DNA of 64,000 bases from Porpolomopsis calyptriformis (Eukaryota > Basidiomycota > Agaricomycetes > Agaricales > Hygrophoraceae): NCBI GenBank assembly GCA_951640195.1, contig OX621163.1, forward strand, positions 806,001 through 870,000, in the 5' to 3' direction. Below are positions 44,988 to 56,163 of this stretch, in pieces (within the stretch, counting starts at the first letter, position 1; each line of letters begins with the position of its first letter). A model generated the notes under the pieces. That model was not told the origin of the DNA, made no database searches, and saw nothing but the letters and a program-made list of their open reading frames with translations. The position numbers and the translations under genes are program-made.

Positions 44988-46218
44988 TTATAAGACGCTT
45001 TCTGCTCCTCTACGGTCCACACGACGATTGATCCCTCCGAGCAAGATCTTGATTAACGATTCTGAGCTCAGCGGTCCCCCAGTGTACGGTGTCGTATCAA
45101 CCATGTCCTGTCAAGGTGTTATTGTCACAAAATAAAATAATATTAATGTCGCCGACTCACTCGGATACCATTGCTGGGTGCAAGCGTGTCATCTAGCTCG
45201 TTCAAAAAATTCGTTGCGACTTCTGAGCTACCGATTTGAACAAACTGTATACCAACCTGCGGAACGAAGATTTGGTTGGTGATAGAGTTATAATATGACG
45301 AGGCTGCACCTCACCTGTGTCAAGGGGTAATTTCTTGAATCAAGTCGCTTGGCTGCGGTCACTATGACGGTCTCAGGATCATCAGCTGAAAGACCGATAG
45401 CGAATCAACAAAAAAAAACATGGACAGAGAGAAAACGGCTTACTTGGGGCGCCATCCGTGAGTATAATGTAATTGACGGGTTTGATTGTCTTTATAACAG
45501 CGAGGTCACCGGTGTCTTTGGCATCGTCGAGCATAGATAGATATTCCAAGAGCAACTCCTCCAGCTTTTCACCGATAGGAGTTGCACCTCGGGGCCGAAC
45601 GCTGTCAAAAAGTTGCTTGACTTCTGCGCTACTCTGTAGATAAAAGGAACAAAAACACTGCTGAATATCGCGGAAGGTTGTAGTGACGCATAGAATGACC
45701 TTCATACCGATCCCAGAGTTCTTACTATTCAGAAAATGTACATCGATACCATCAGTGTCATATTTCGATGCGGCGTGAGCTAGCGAAGCGAGGGCATTTC
45801 GGGCCTTGATGGTGGCCAGTCAGTAAGTGCAAGGTAAATCCCCCGAGAACACTCGCACCTCCTTCCAAAGGGCCCCCCGCATCGATCCGGAATCATCCAC
45901 CAAAATGACGGTGTTGAACTTTCGCAACATCTCCAGAGCATTCTCGGCAGATTCTCGATGATGCCCCCTAGGCGCGGCACTGTCGCTGCCCCTAGGAGGC
46001 GGGATCGAGAGGATGTTATCATAAACGCGAGTGTGGAATGAACCATGCAGTTCAGGTGAGGGTGTACCCGCGAACTCATAGGAATACGTGTGAGGTGATG
46101 TGCCCACTACGTCTGCATAGGGTGGTGGAGCGGATGGTGGATCCATCAACTTGCTTGTGCGATGTGAGGTGGGAGAATGAAGACGTTCGCTAGACGAAGC
46201 AGAATTGGTGTTACCCAT
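44988..46218 (-). CDS. VWA-domain protein with predicted N-myristoylation
   Basis: About 330 residues in several exons. The start at 46218 gives MGNTNSASSS, a good N-myristoylation signal (Gly2, Ser6); an in-frame ATG at 46287 would bury it. A Pro-rich segment (DPPSAPPPYADVV) leads to a VWA domain. Its MIDAS residues are VILVDDSGSM (DxSxS), a Thr in RPRGATPIGEKLEELL and Asp in YIILTDGAPS. YDTDGIDVHFLNS and YPLTQVGIQFVQIG are core strands. The end KILLGGINRRVDRRGA fits basidiomycete VWA proteins. It probably binds a protein partner through Mg2+ at a membrane. It converges on the gamma-tubulin complex gene (97 bp between stops). Confidence 0.8.
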
Positions 46219-46494
46219 TTCGCCGCTTCGCTGGTGGAAAGGGCAGGAAGTGAGACTACCAGTCACAAAACAGCTCCCTTTATGCAAGTTGAGGAGTCAG
46301 CCGGGTATCCGATGGACTGCCTCTTCAGCGCTTTGACTGTCAGGAGCACATCTTCTGGTGAGTTCCGTCTTCTTTTCCGTCTTCTTTCGAAGTTCCAGAG
46401 TGCGCGTATTTGCAGTGCAGGAGCTAAGGACGACTGCCCGCATATGGAACACAGCCTCAGCGAACACGCGTACCCCTATACCAACAGGCATATA

Positions 46495-46800
46495 AATATT
46501 GCAAATGGCGATGGTCTGTGGAATGCATTTTGTCCTTGTCAACACGAGCCTGCTGATATAGCCACGTCGCAACCAGACACTCAGCCTCACTGACATTCAT
46601 CCGTCGAAGCGCGCAACGGAATACTCTTTTGAATGCTATCCATCTATCGGAAATAACATGGTAGTAGAGATCGATCACAGCACGCAACATACTCTTTGCG
46701 AAACAATTCTCTGAACCATAGTTCGCTCGCTTTTTCGAGGGTAGGCCACAGGCTCAATTCAACCAACATCGCAGGCTGCAATGAATGGGCCATTGGGAAG
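46495..46800 (-). pseudogene. Truncated, decayed copy of the CSN12/Thp1-like PCI gene
   Basis: On the minus strand this segment matches the 3' part of the gene at 54246-55972. It reads LVELSLWPTLEKASELWFRE and LFRKEYVA, then the parental intron sequence, then FRCALRR and EAECLVA. The parent has LVELNLWLTLEKASELCLRG and LFRKAYVA. Relative to the parent there are internal deletions, frame breaks and no proper end. The intron is present, so the copy arose at DNA level rather than by retroposition. It lies in the 875-bp interval between the VWA gene and the hydrolase-NACHT gene, which otherwise holds nothing recognisable. Confidence 0.85.
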
Positions 46801-47093
46801 CCTCCTTCCAAATTTCTCTTGAACAAGCTCTATTCCTGGTTTAGACACAAGACACACTTTATGCGGGAAATCTACAGGTGTTAGATTAGATTGCTGGTAA
46901 CCAATTTATCTGAATCTATGCACATCAATCGTCCATCGTCTTTGTTCGGTTCCCTCCGTCTAGGCACATTTCGACCGCTTCCGATTAGCTGCCGTCGCCA
47001 TGCGACCAACTTGATAACCATAGCTGTCTTTCTGAAACTTTTGTGGTCTCCCAGCTTGCTTTCCTTAACGTTGGCTGCTGAATCGCTGCCACA

Positions 47094-50000
47094 ATGAACG
47101 TTCCCGGAGCCTTTCCGGAAGATCCTGAGCGACCCCCGGGCGACTTTCCACCTTACATCGATTTGGATTACTTTGATGCGGACGAAGACCTGGTCAAGAG
47201 AGCTGCGTTGAAGGAGGAGTATGTGTCGCCAGAGTGGAAAGCTTGGAGGGAGGGCAAATCTGAGGGCCCACGCCCAAGCCCACCAGTCGAGTAAGTACTT
47301 ACATCCTTGAAATTGTTTCAACTCTCGGGGTGGCCTTTAACATTCAGATGCATACAGTATTATCGCCGTGCAGGGCCTGGCATCTACATACAAGCAAACA
47401 TGGACGAAGAAATTAGAGGATGGAACGCGGGTCATGTGGCTCAGAGACCTCCTGAAGGAAGACTTACCGCTTGCGAGGATACTAACGTTCGAATACAATA
47501 CGACTTGGCTCGAAAATCCGGCAAACGTCTCCTTGAAGCAGTGTGCGCATGAATTGCTTCAGGCCATAATTTGGGATCGGTCACATCGAGGAGAGAACAG
47601 GATGTGTAAGACAATGGTGGGATATCACAGGTACTTATTCCGACAACCGCCCTAAAATTTGCAATTAGAGCAGGAGGCCTATAATATTCATCGGACATAG
47701 TTATGGAGGATTGGTTATCAAGCAGGTACGCTACGATATTGGGAGCCATCTGCGGATATTCACAATCCATTTCATTTTAGGCAATGGTGACTGCTGTAAC
47801 CTGCGATCCCGATCGCGTCTGGTATGATGACTTCCAGTCGATCATAACATCGGTCTCCGGAATCGTATACCTCGGGACTCCACATGGTGGCTCGATGCTC
47901 GCTGCTCGAATTGGGATACTCCAAACTCGGGTCTGGAATCTCTTTGGACGTCAAGCGAATCCCAAGCTTCTGAAACCTCTAGAGGTCGGTCCAAAAACCG
48001 GAGAGCTTCATGAGTTACATCAGTCATTTTTGGACATACGGACAAAGGACAGAATGACGGGGCTTAAAGTGTTTCATTTTTTTGAGACTCTGCCATGCAA
48101 GATTGGTGTACGTATTCTAACCAGCCGTGATATCTGTTACTTCGCTGACAAAAAAATTTAGAACTGGTCGATTGCTGTAAGCCTAATCCAGTTGCGCAAG
48201 CATAATTCCTCCGTGCTAATGAAGCGATTTTTAGGAGGTCGTTGATGAGTATTCTGCTTGCCTTGGTGCCTGGCTGGAAGAATGCCAGCCTCTGGAGTCG
48301 GATCATAAGAATCTGAATAAATATGCGAGCCGAGAGGAAAGCAACTATCAAAAGGTTATGCGTTGCTTATCATTTATACACGACACCTCGGCACTCGTGG
48401 TAGGCCAGCGATGGGGAAGTGAGTACCCCCCCACACACACCCTCAAGTCCATGAATTTCTTGTTAACGTTCCAACAGGGTACCATTACGCTGGGAAATTT
48501 TCTGGCGAAAAACTGGAACAGTTACGGAAATGGCTTAACCCATTTGAAGATGCTTTTGTCCGCGAAGAAATGCTTCAAAGCCAGAGATTCAGCGGCACCT
48601 GCGAGTGGTCCACTAGATTAGATGCAGTATCACGATGGCTTGATCCAGATATTGCGAAGCCTATCGCTGACGCAATTCAGGACGGTCGGTGCTTGTGGGT
48701 CCAAGGCAAGCCGGGGAGCGGAAAGTCAGTTCTATCGGCATTCTTGAGTGATCAGATAAACGCCCTCGTCGCGGAGCATAATAGACAGGCCATAGGGGAT
48801 GTTCGGTGTTCTGGAGAGGGGGATAGCGAACCGTGCGTCCCCGCATCAAGAGCTGACCTTCGGACTGCCCTCTATTTCCCTTTTTATAATGGCGCGAAGT
48901 TTGTGCAAGCCATTGTCACCATGATACATCAACTTCTACGGCAGCATCCCGAAAATAAGGCTTTACACAAAGTTACCGATGAGTTCCAAAGCAGATCGTT
49001 GACACCGGAGACCGCAATGAATCTACTCCTGGCTCTCGTGACAATACTAAAGCTTACATAGTGAGTAACAACTGCACCCAATGGTGAGGACCGCTTCTCA
49101 CTTTTGGTGTTCCAGTATTATCATCGATGGGCTCGATGAATGTGCTTCCTCGGAAGTTGGCCTAAACCAATACAGCGAGACGGAGGCCATGATGAAGCAT
49201 CTGGGTCGCCTTTGCGGAATACAGAACGTCCGCCTCCTCTTACTGAGTCGGAAAGAACCGGTCATTGAAAGATTCATGACGGAGTCACTCTGTTCTAGTG
49301 GTTCAATCCTCGACATGGCCTCTTACAATGGCTCAGATATCAACCTCTTCATTGATGTCCACATCTCCAGTTTCGCCGAAGCAATGGCTCTACCTGACGA
49401 CCTTCAAGAGCGCATTCGAACCAGCATTGTAAACCAGTCGCGAGGAATGTTCCAATGGGTCAAGCTTGTCATCCAACAATTAAAATTCAAGGTCAAAGAT
49501 GGGAATGAAGAGAAGATCATGGAGGTGCTGGAACAATTCCCGCGGGAGCTCAACAAGGCTTATCAGACAACTCTTGACCGACTTTCGCTTACTCCCGCGT
49601 ATAACAAAAAGCAAGCTATGGTGGCGCTGAAGTGGCTTGCATGCGCTAGACGGCCACTGACTCTTCACGAACTGAGTCTTGCCATCCGACTTCACGAGAA
49701 GCTAGAAGGTCCAGCCAAGCCGGAAACTGAGATTATTGAGAGTATACTGGTCAAGGTCACATGCGAGGATGAAGAGGTATTGGAAAGCGAATTGTCCCTG
49801 CTTCTGGGTGGGCTTGTGGAGTTCCAGCGACGCAGTAACATTGTCAACGTGGTAGATTCATGGGACAGCTATCGCGGCCAACGAAAAACCATCAATATCT
49901 GCCATCATTCCCTCACGCAATTCCTGGTGAGCGAGGAGCCAGGGGAATTTCGCTTTCCCAGTCAAAGTGCTCACAGCCTCATTGCGGGGACATGCATGAA

Positions 50001-52350
50001 TATGATGTGTGCTCGCAACGCTATTGGGACGTTCTTAGCGCACTACTATGTGAAAGACTGCAGTGACGAAATCCCCTTACTCCTAGACTACGCGGTTGAG
50101 AACTGGAGCCACCACCTCCGCACATCCGGTATCTGCTATGAAGATGAGCTCTTCAAAAATGACCTCACGGACTTGACCACTCACATTATCGACCAGAGCC
50201 TCCATCTCTCGCTCGTCATCATGGGTGCAATCCCGGCAGCCTGCAAACGCTTAAACGCAGCTCGGGTGGACCAAATGATGCAAGCCATCGCCATCCGCGA
50301 CTGCCAGGCCTCCATCCTCCCCACCGTCAACGCCGTAATAAAACTCCGCCCCTACCTCCCGAGAATCGCACGCGGCTTACGAGACATCAACAAGAAACTA
50401 AAATCCAAAGGCCGCTTAACAGCTGGATCCCACCGCAACGCAAGACTGCGAAGAATCGATAACGCCACGGAAGACAACGTTAAATCCTCCCTCAGCAATG
50501 ACCTCGACTCCCCCTTCGCCATTGAAGTCCTTGCCCTCATAGACTCAGACCCAAATCTCTTCCCCCAAACCCTAAAATCCCACCTCGACCACCTCCTCCA
50601 AACCTCACGTCAACTCCGCGCACTAACCATAAAATTATCTGTTGATCCTATCCGCACCTGGCTAGACCATCAAATCGGAGGTGGTGATGAAAATAACCAA
50701 AGAAGAGCACTAAGCCCCATCCCTGCGCTCGCACTCACTACACACACCCTCGACGTCCTCCTTGCTGCTGCGCTATTACCAACAACAAACCATGACCGGA
50801 GTGATTTCCGTGAACAATTCTTTGCAGACATGAAACATCCGATGTATGGTTTCATTGTTTCCACGCGGTACTGCCTTGATGGACGCTTCAAAGACGTCCT
50901 CACTCCAACTGACTACAAACACCACATCCTCGGGCACTACCTCCTCCGCATACCCGAATGGTGGGCCGCAAACCTCACAACCATCGTCCTTGAATTCAAA
51001 CCTCAAGACACGCACTCCGTGAACCTGTGGATACGTGACTGGCATACCTCTAGCCTGATGATCCATTACGGGGATGAGACCAACACCCAGGCGAGTTATT
51101 CATTCACGAGGACAGCATCAAAGGTGGTGAGTTTGAAGAAACATGTTATGGCGACGGCAGATGTGTTTTGGTTTTGCATCTGCATACCCATCGTGTTGAT
51201 GGCGAAGATCTTGATGATTATGTTTCCAATGATTGAGGAGGTTTTGATACGGATTTGGTGGCAGTTGCGGCACAAGACTGTGACAATGAAGCCGTGGTTT
51301 GTTGCGCTTATAGATGGGTGGAGATATTCTTCTCTCGCGTTGCCTCTCTTCCTCTTCCGCCTGAAGACCTTCCCCTGGCTCTTGGCTTCCTACCGCAATA
51401 CCCCCCTCCAAGACCTCCGCGGGATCTACAATGACCCATATGGCTACAAAACCAATTTCCAGCATGCTGGCTGGAAAATCATCACTCTCCTCGTCCTGCA
51501 AGAAATCTTTGTCGCGGGTATGATTCTCTACGACTTCTACAAGATCGCTGAGGCGCAAGAAAAAGCAATCCGGAATAGGTATCCAAAGCTTGCGCGACGG
51601 GTGACGGGGGTGAATCTGGAGGATGTGGGGAGTAACTTGTTGGAGCATGCGGAGGAGATTCTGATGGCTTTTGCAAGGATGATTTTCATCGAACGGACAA
51701 TCTGCGAGGTTTCCTATATCATTTTCGACATCCTCCAAATATCCGTTCAAATGCTGACACCCTCCTCCTGGTCCTGGTCACTCTTTATCCAGGCCTCATC
51801 CGGTGTCTTTGGACATGTGATTGGGCATATAACAGTCCACATGTTTGGGCTGCGAGGGATTGTAATCGTCCTTTTTATCTTGTGGTTCGGGGGTAAAGTC
51901 TGGAGGTGGTTGCGTTTGGGTTCGGCTGTGAGGTTCATCATCTGGGCTACGATTTTTACTCCGGCGCAGTGGATTTGGCCACTGATGAAGGTTCCATTTT
52001 TGACAACTTATGCGGGGTTCAAGTCCCTCACATCTAATGTTGTGGCGCCTGCCGTGGGGTTTATTGCATCGACTGCAGCAAAGGTTGCAAAGACTTTAGG
52101 ACCTGGAGGGATGGTCCTTTTGGTTGCTCTGCTTTTGGTGCTTTTCTTCACAGCATTCATGGTTATCATGATGGATCCCCTTCGGCTCAGACACGCAGCC
52201 TTCTCTTGTGCAAAAGCGGGAAAAGTCGCTGCTCGCGCCACAGGGGTGCGAGATCCCCTGAAACATCTGAATTGGAAAGCTGGTGACCTCAAATCCATCG
52301 AATATTATCCTTTAGCGGATCTTGATCAATTGGACAGACTTGGTGCGTAA
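47094..52350 (+). CDS. NLR-like protein: alpha/beta hydrolase, NACHT NTPase and multi-pass membrane C terminus
   Basis: 1,621 residues in eight exons: 47094-47290, 47358-47630, 47674-47725, 47781-48107, 48162-48176 (15 nt), 48235-48418, 48478-49060 and 49116-52350. Residues about 66-340 are a serine-hydrolase domain of the DUF676/PGAP1-like type: VDIIAVQGLAS, IIFIGHSYGGLVI (nucleophile Ser about 166) and SGIVYLGTPHGGS. A conserved VVDEYSA and a later DHKNLNKYAS supply candidate Asp/His. A NACHT domain follows: Walker A VQGKPGSGKS (about 424-433) and Walker B IIIDGLDEC (about 545-553), then RLLLLSRKEP and a winged-helix-like LKWLACARRPLTLHELSLAI. From about residue 1225 there are roughly six to seven hydrophobic segments (FWFCICIPIVLMAKILMIMF; MVLLVALLLVLFFTAFMVIM at about 1542-1561) where repeats usually sit. 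The role may be non-self sensing; this is inferred from the family. Confidence 0.82.
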
Positions 52351-52392
52351 CGTCTCCACCTCTAAAACCTAACTCTACTGACACCCCTCAAG

Positions 52393-52984
52393 GGAGTCCC
52401 CTGGGCATTGAGGGAATTGATGTCGGAGGGGCAGATGGGGAAGGTGTGGAAAGACTCTAGGTGAGGTATAGAGAAGACCGGCTTTGAAATAGCCAGTGTC
52501 GGTGTAGGTAATGGACAAGGAAACAACCTCCGACCCCGACGAGTCCCCACAAATGACACCCCATCCCTCACATCTCCATCCCCAAACGAGCTCTCCTCCC
52601 CCAACACCAATAACCACCATCAACTACCACTCAACAAACTGCGTTGGCTGCTCAGGGGGCGCCCAATGAGGAGTGTTGCGGCAGCGGTCGCGCAGCCCAC
52701 GCAGAGTTCTCGTCCCCCTCCTCCATCCGCAGAACCAGACACAGACCTCTCCCTTAATGAACTCTTCCATCAAATTTTCGGTAGTTCAACCTCACCTACT
52801 TTCTCTCCTTACAATCTTTCGCTTTCTCACCCCCCACCCCGCTTACCCCTTCATCCCACCCATCCCCATGGACTCCAGTATCACTTCTGCATTTGCTGCG
52901 CAGGCAATGGCAGATGGGAGGATGGCCATGGCGTCGGCAGCGAGTACCACAGCGATTCATGGACAAACACAAATTCTAGGGTCA
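52393..52984 (+). other. Open region downstream of the hydrolase-NACHT stop, possible extra exons
   Basis: The TAA at 52348-52350 overlaps a possible donor (G|GTGCGT). Splicing to CCTCAAG near 52392 would extend the protein with SPLGIEGIDVGGADGE. A further 54-nt intron then gives a long Pro/Asn-rich open stretch to about 52780 and an alanine-rich ending near 52984 (AAQAMADGRMAMASAAS). A stand-alone small gene is also possible. I cannot decide from sequence alone. Confidence 0.35.
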
Positions 52985-53097
52985 TAGTGAACTATTTACA
53001 TTTTGCAAAACTAGTATGTATGGACTATCGGTAATTGGGTATTTAAAGCATTGGATTACAGATGTTCGAGTAAGCCTGATGGTTTGTTGGAAATGTT

Positions 53098-54212
53098 CTA
53101 CATTTTTCGAGTAGCCTTCAACGCAAACACAAGCTCTCTGAGAAGAAAGAAACAGGCAATTCCAGGAACAAAAAGAGTGCTGAACAATATCAAAAGCAAA
53201 CACGCCACAGAAAACCCGCGAGATAGGGAAATGAATGCTGGCCAGGTGCTGTTGCCACCACGCACCTGTTCAACAGTCAACACGACTTGCATGGCACTCA
53301 ATGCCACCGAGACAGCAGCAAAGACATAGACAAATGGGGTGATAACCCTGGCAAGAAAAGGTCCATATTGTCCCATAACTTTGTGGTAGTGAGCCTCTAG
53401 CAGGTAGAACTTGGTGTACAAGTTCAGGCGGCTCAAACGAAGTTCTCCATACCGGTATCGAAGGGTGACAGCATCGTCACCGATGTCTCCAAAAAATCGG
53501 AGGAAGTATAGAAGTTCACTGAAGTCTGTGGTGGAACTGATTAACTTCTTCTCCAGTGCGATATCGAAGTCAGACTGGTGTTGAATGAGATAGAAGTATG
53601 ATCGCATGTAGCCCAAGGCTGCTCTCCGTAGCGCAGAGTCATTTCCCGAGAGAAATAACCTCCAAAATGCGTGGTTGGTGAGGCAAGGTGGGAGGGGTTT
53701 GATATAGACTTTGTCGTAATACCAAAGAAGGTGCAACCCAGGATTTTCCGTGATCGTTATCTCTCTCCCTCGGACTAGTTGGTGGTGAAGAGCGGATATG
53801 TGCGAACTTTGTGGCTTTCCGAGGAGCCAGAAGACAGGATAGAGCTTGTTGAGTCTGTCATGAAGGAGCTCGCGCCGCAGAAAGTCGAGGATGGCTTGGT
53901 GGTCATCTACGTCGAGGAGCGGCTGCCCTGGTATGCCTCTGATGCCGAACTTGTTGGTGGCTGTATGTATCTGAAATGGTCAGAGAGCAAACGACGAGAG
54001 CTACCAGAAGCACTTACTGAAGGGAGTTCTGATATTACGGTGCCCGACAGTTCTTTGTTCAACTCGGCTTTTGCGTCGAAGGGAGGCTTTATTACGATTT
54101 CAAGTGGTGTATCACTTGAAGTATGAGCTTGCAATTCAGCTGAGGTCCGCGGTAACGAATGTGTTTCCTTCTCGTGTTGAGTGGTAGTTGGTGATTGAAG
54201 GTGGCCGTCCAT
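53098..54212 (-). CDS. DUF6601-like multi-pass membrane protein
   Basis: About 340 residues in two or three exons. Exon 1 (from 54212) starts MDGHLQSPTTTQHEKETHSL and has a disordered segment to SELPS. The next exon begins IHTATNKFGIRGIPG. The conserved part reads LYPVFWLLGKPQSSHISALH, RGREITITENPGLHLLWYYD, KVYIKPLPPCLTNHAFW, YRYGELRLSRLNLYTKFYLL and then two or three membrane spans (FVYVFAAVSVALSAMQVVL; FSVACLLLILFSTLFV). The RYGELRLSRLN signature and the order of the LH-x-x-(W)-x-K-x-x-PLP motif match the fungal DUF6601 family as I remember it. Function is unknown. Its start lies 33 bp downstream of the CSN12-like gene's stop, in the same direction. Confidence 0.7.
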
Positions 54213-54245
54213 CCAAGATGGTATACAGTAAATAAGGAGATTACC

Positions 54246-55972
54246 TCAAAACAACGCAAATGGCGATGGTCTATCCGCTAACCGGGGGAATGCATTTGTC
54301 CCTGCCAACACGACCATCTGCTTCTCATGACTGATATAGCCTCTCATGAACCCTTTATATATCATATTCGCAACCAGACACTCAGCCTCCTCCTCACAGA
54401 CATCCATCCCTGATATTCGAAGCGCGCAACGGAATATGGATATTGGTATTCGAGTACTCTTTTTGGATGCTATCCATCTATCGGAAATAACACGGTAAGT
54501 CATCTGAGTAGGGATCGATCAAAGCACGCGACATACGCTTTGCGGAACAATCCTCGGAGGCACAGCTCACTCGCCTTTTCGAGCGTAAGCCACAGGTTCA
54601 GTTCAACCAGCCGACGTTCCCATTTTTCGAGCGCCGCGTCGTACCCCGAGACATCGCCGGTGCGCAAGGCTGCGATGAATGGCGCGTAGAGTTCGTCGAG
54701 GACAGGGAATCGCTGCATAAGTTCGGCGGATGGGAGGTGTCCGCGTAGGATGCGGAGGGGGATCAGGTAAGTTAGAATACGTCTGGGAAACAAGTCCTTC
54801 AACACCACCGCCATTGCGAGGTCGAATCAATCGGTTCATACTCTTGGTTATTGTGAGAATCGAGGTGGCAATGATAAAACGCGAGGGTCAGCTCCTGTTC
54901 AGACTTGGAATATGATTGAAAAGTAAGTCTCAAGATGCGGGGGAATACGAAAGTTAAACCTTTGCATATTCCTCATTCAAGAAGCTTAGCATGCCTATAT
55001 AGTATCGATAAGTAACCTTTTTCATGTGTCAGAGGCAATCGTCGATAAAATTACGAGACAAATGACACGTACTTGATGAGATCTGGGGTACTCAGAGAGT
55101 GGTGGAATATCTGTGTTAGCTTCCAAAGCCCGAAGAATGTTTTTCGACAAGGATATACGCTTCACCTGCCAAATGAGGAAGTTTTAAATAATGGACCCAT
55201 TGAAATCTGGGCGGACTCACCCGAAAGTAAGACTTGAGGATTAGGCCAACCACATAATAGACACCCCATTTTCGAGATTCTGGTAGCAGGGATGTTCTGG
55301 AGAGCTCGTTCAGCCAGAGCAGACACAGATACCATCCTAAAAAAGTACGCACCTGTCCGTCATGCAGTTTCCAAACGCCTTGGCGATGATCCTGGCAGCT
55401 TCTTCCATACATTCACTTTTTTGACCATTATACTTTGCATGAAAGTCGGCCTGATATGACCGCGATCAACTCGTGCGGGCCACACGACAGGGTAGAATGT
55501 TTACATCATATGCCAGATCTCGTAGATCTCGCAGAATAGAGAACAGAGCAGGTAATGTCCACCCGCTATTCGCTGTGAAGTATCGAAAGAACAACCTGAC
55601 GGCGGGGGTTTCACTGTCAAGGGAAATACGTCTAGATTCGTATTGCTCACGAAACCAGTTGACATTGCTCCTTGAAAGCCTCCCCAGGCCGTTTTTTCGC
55701 GGTGTGGGTACAGACTAACACATACTGGATCGCGATCTCATCCCATGGGCTTTCCAGGCTGCCTTCATAAAAAGAAAGGGTCGTACGCTGGAAACGACAG
55801 CTAATGAACATCCTGCACGAAAAGAAGAGGAGATGCTTACCGTTGGGTTGCGGAACTCTTTAACGAGATCTTTGCCGTGCGGGCTTGTTGGACGAAGGTA
55901 ATAGGCTAGATTGGGACCGTCGGATGTTTCTAGGGCCTCTGCCAAGTTGAGGAGGTACGTTGAAAAATTCAT
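54246..55972 (-). CDS. CSN12: PCI-domain protein, CSN12/Thp1 (PCID2) family
   Basis: About 430 residues over several exons, starting MNFSTYLLNLAEALETSDGP. Conserved blocks: NLAYYLRPTSPHGKDLVKEF, EGSLESPWDEIAIQYV, ECMEEAARIIAKAFGNCMTD, KWGVYYVVGLILKSYFR, VKRISLSKNILRALEANTDI, YYIGMLSFLNEEYAK, NQERILTYLIPLRILRGHLP and ELYAPFIAALRTGDVSGYDA. The PCI winged-helix part follows: WLTLEKASELCLRGLFRKAY, STRIPISIFRCALRISGMDV, EEAECLVANMIYKGFMRGYI and SHEKQMVVLAGTNAFPRL. Thp1/PCID2 acts in the TREX-2 mRNA export complex, and Csn12 associates with COP9 signalosome and splicing factors. A spurious frame beginning MAVVLKDLFP is intron sequence. A broken copy sits at 46495-46800. Confidence 0.9.
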
Positions 55973-56163
55973 TGAAAGGATGTGAGAGACGCCTTCATAT
56001 GAAATTCCCACGGTAGTATGCAGCAATTCATGGCTTTGACAAAAACACTGATATTGCATTAAATAATTGAGCCATCCTCAAGGTACCGTACTAATACACA
56101 GGTTATCAATTATCACATCAAATCAAGGAAAAGCTCCCTTTCAACTAAGTCGCCATAGATTGT

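Noticed and set aside
49081..52350. Separate gene starting at 49081 after the NACHT P-loop exon
   Set aside because: The ATG is within a GTGAGT...CCAG intron. Joining exons completes the Walker B strand LTYIIIDGLDEC, so it is one gene.
54500..54814. Independent gene starting MAVVLKDLFP
   Set aside because: The first residues are intron; the exon begins at CGTATTCTAACT and continues the PCI gene.
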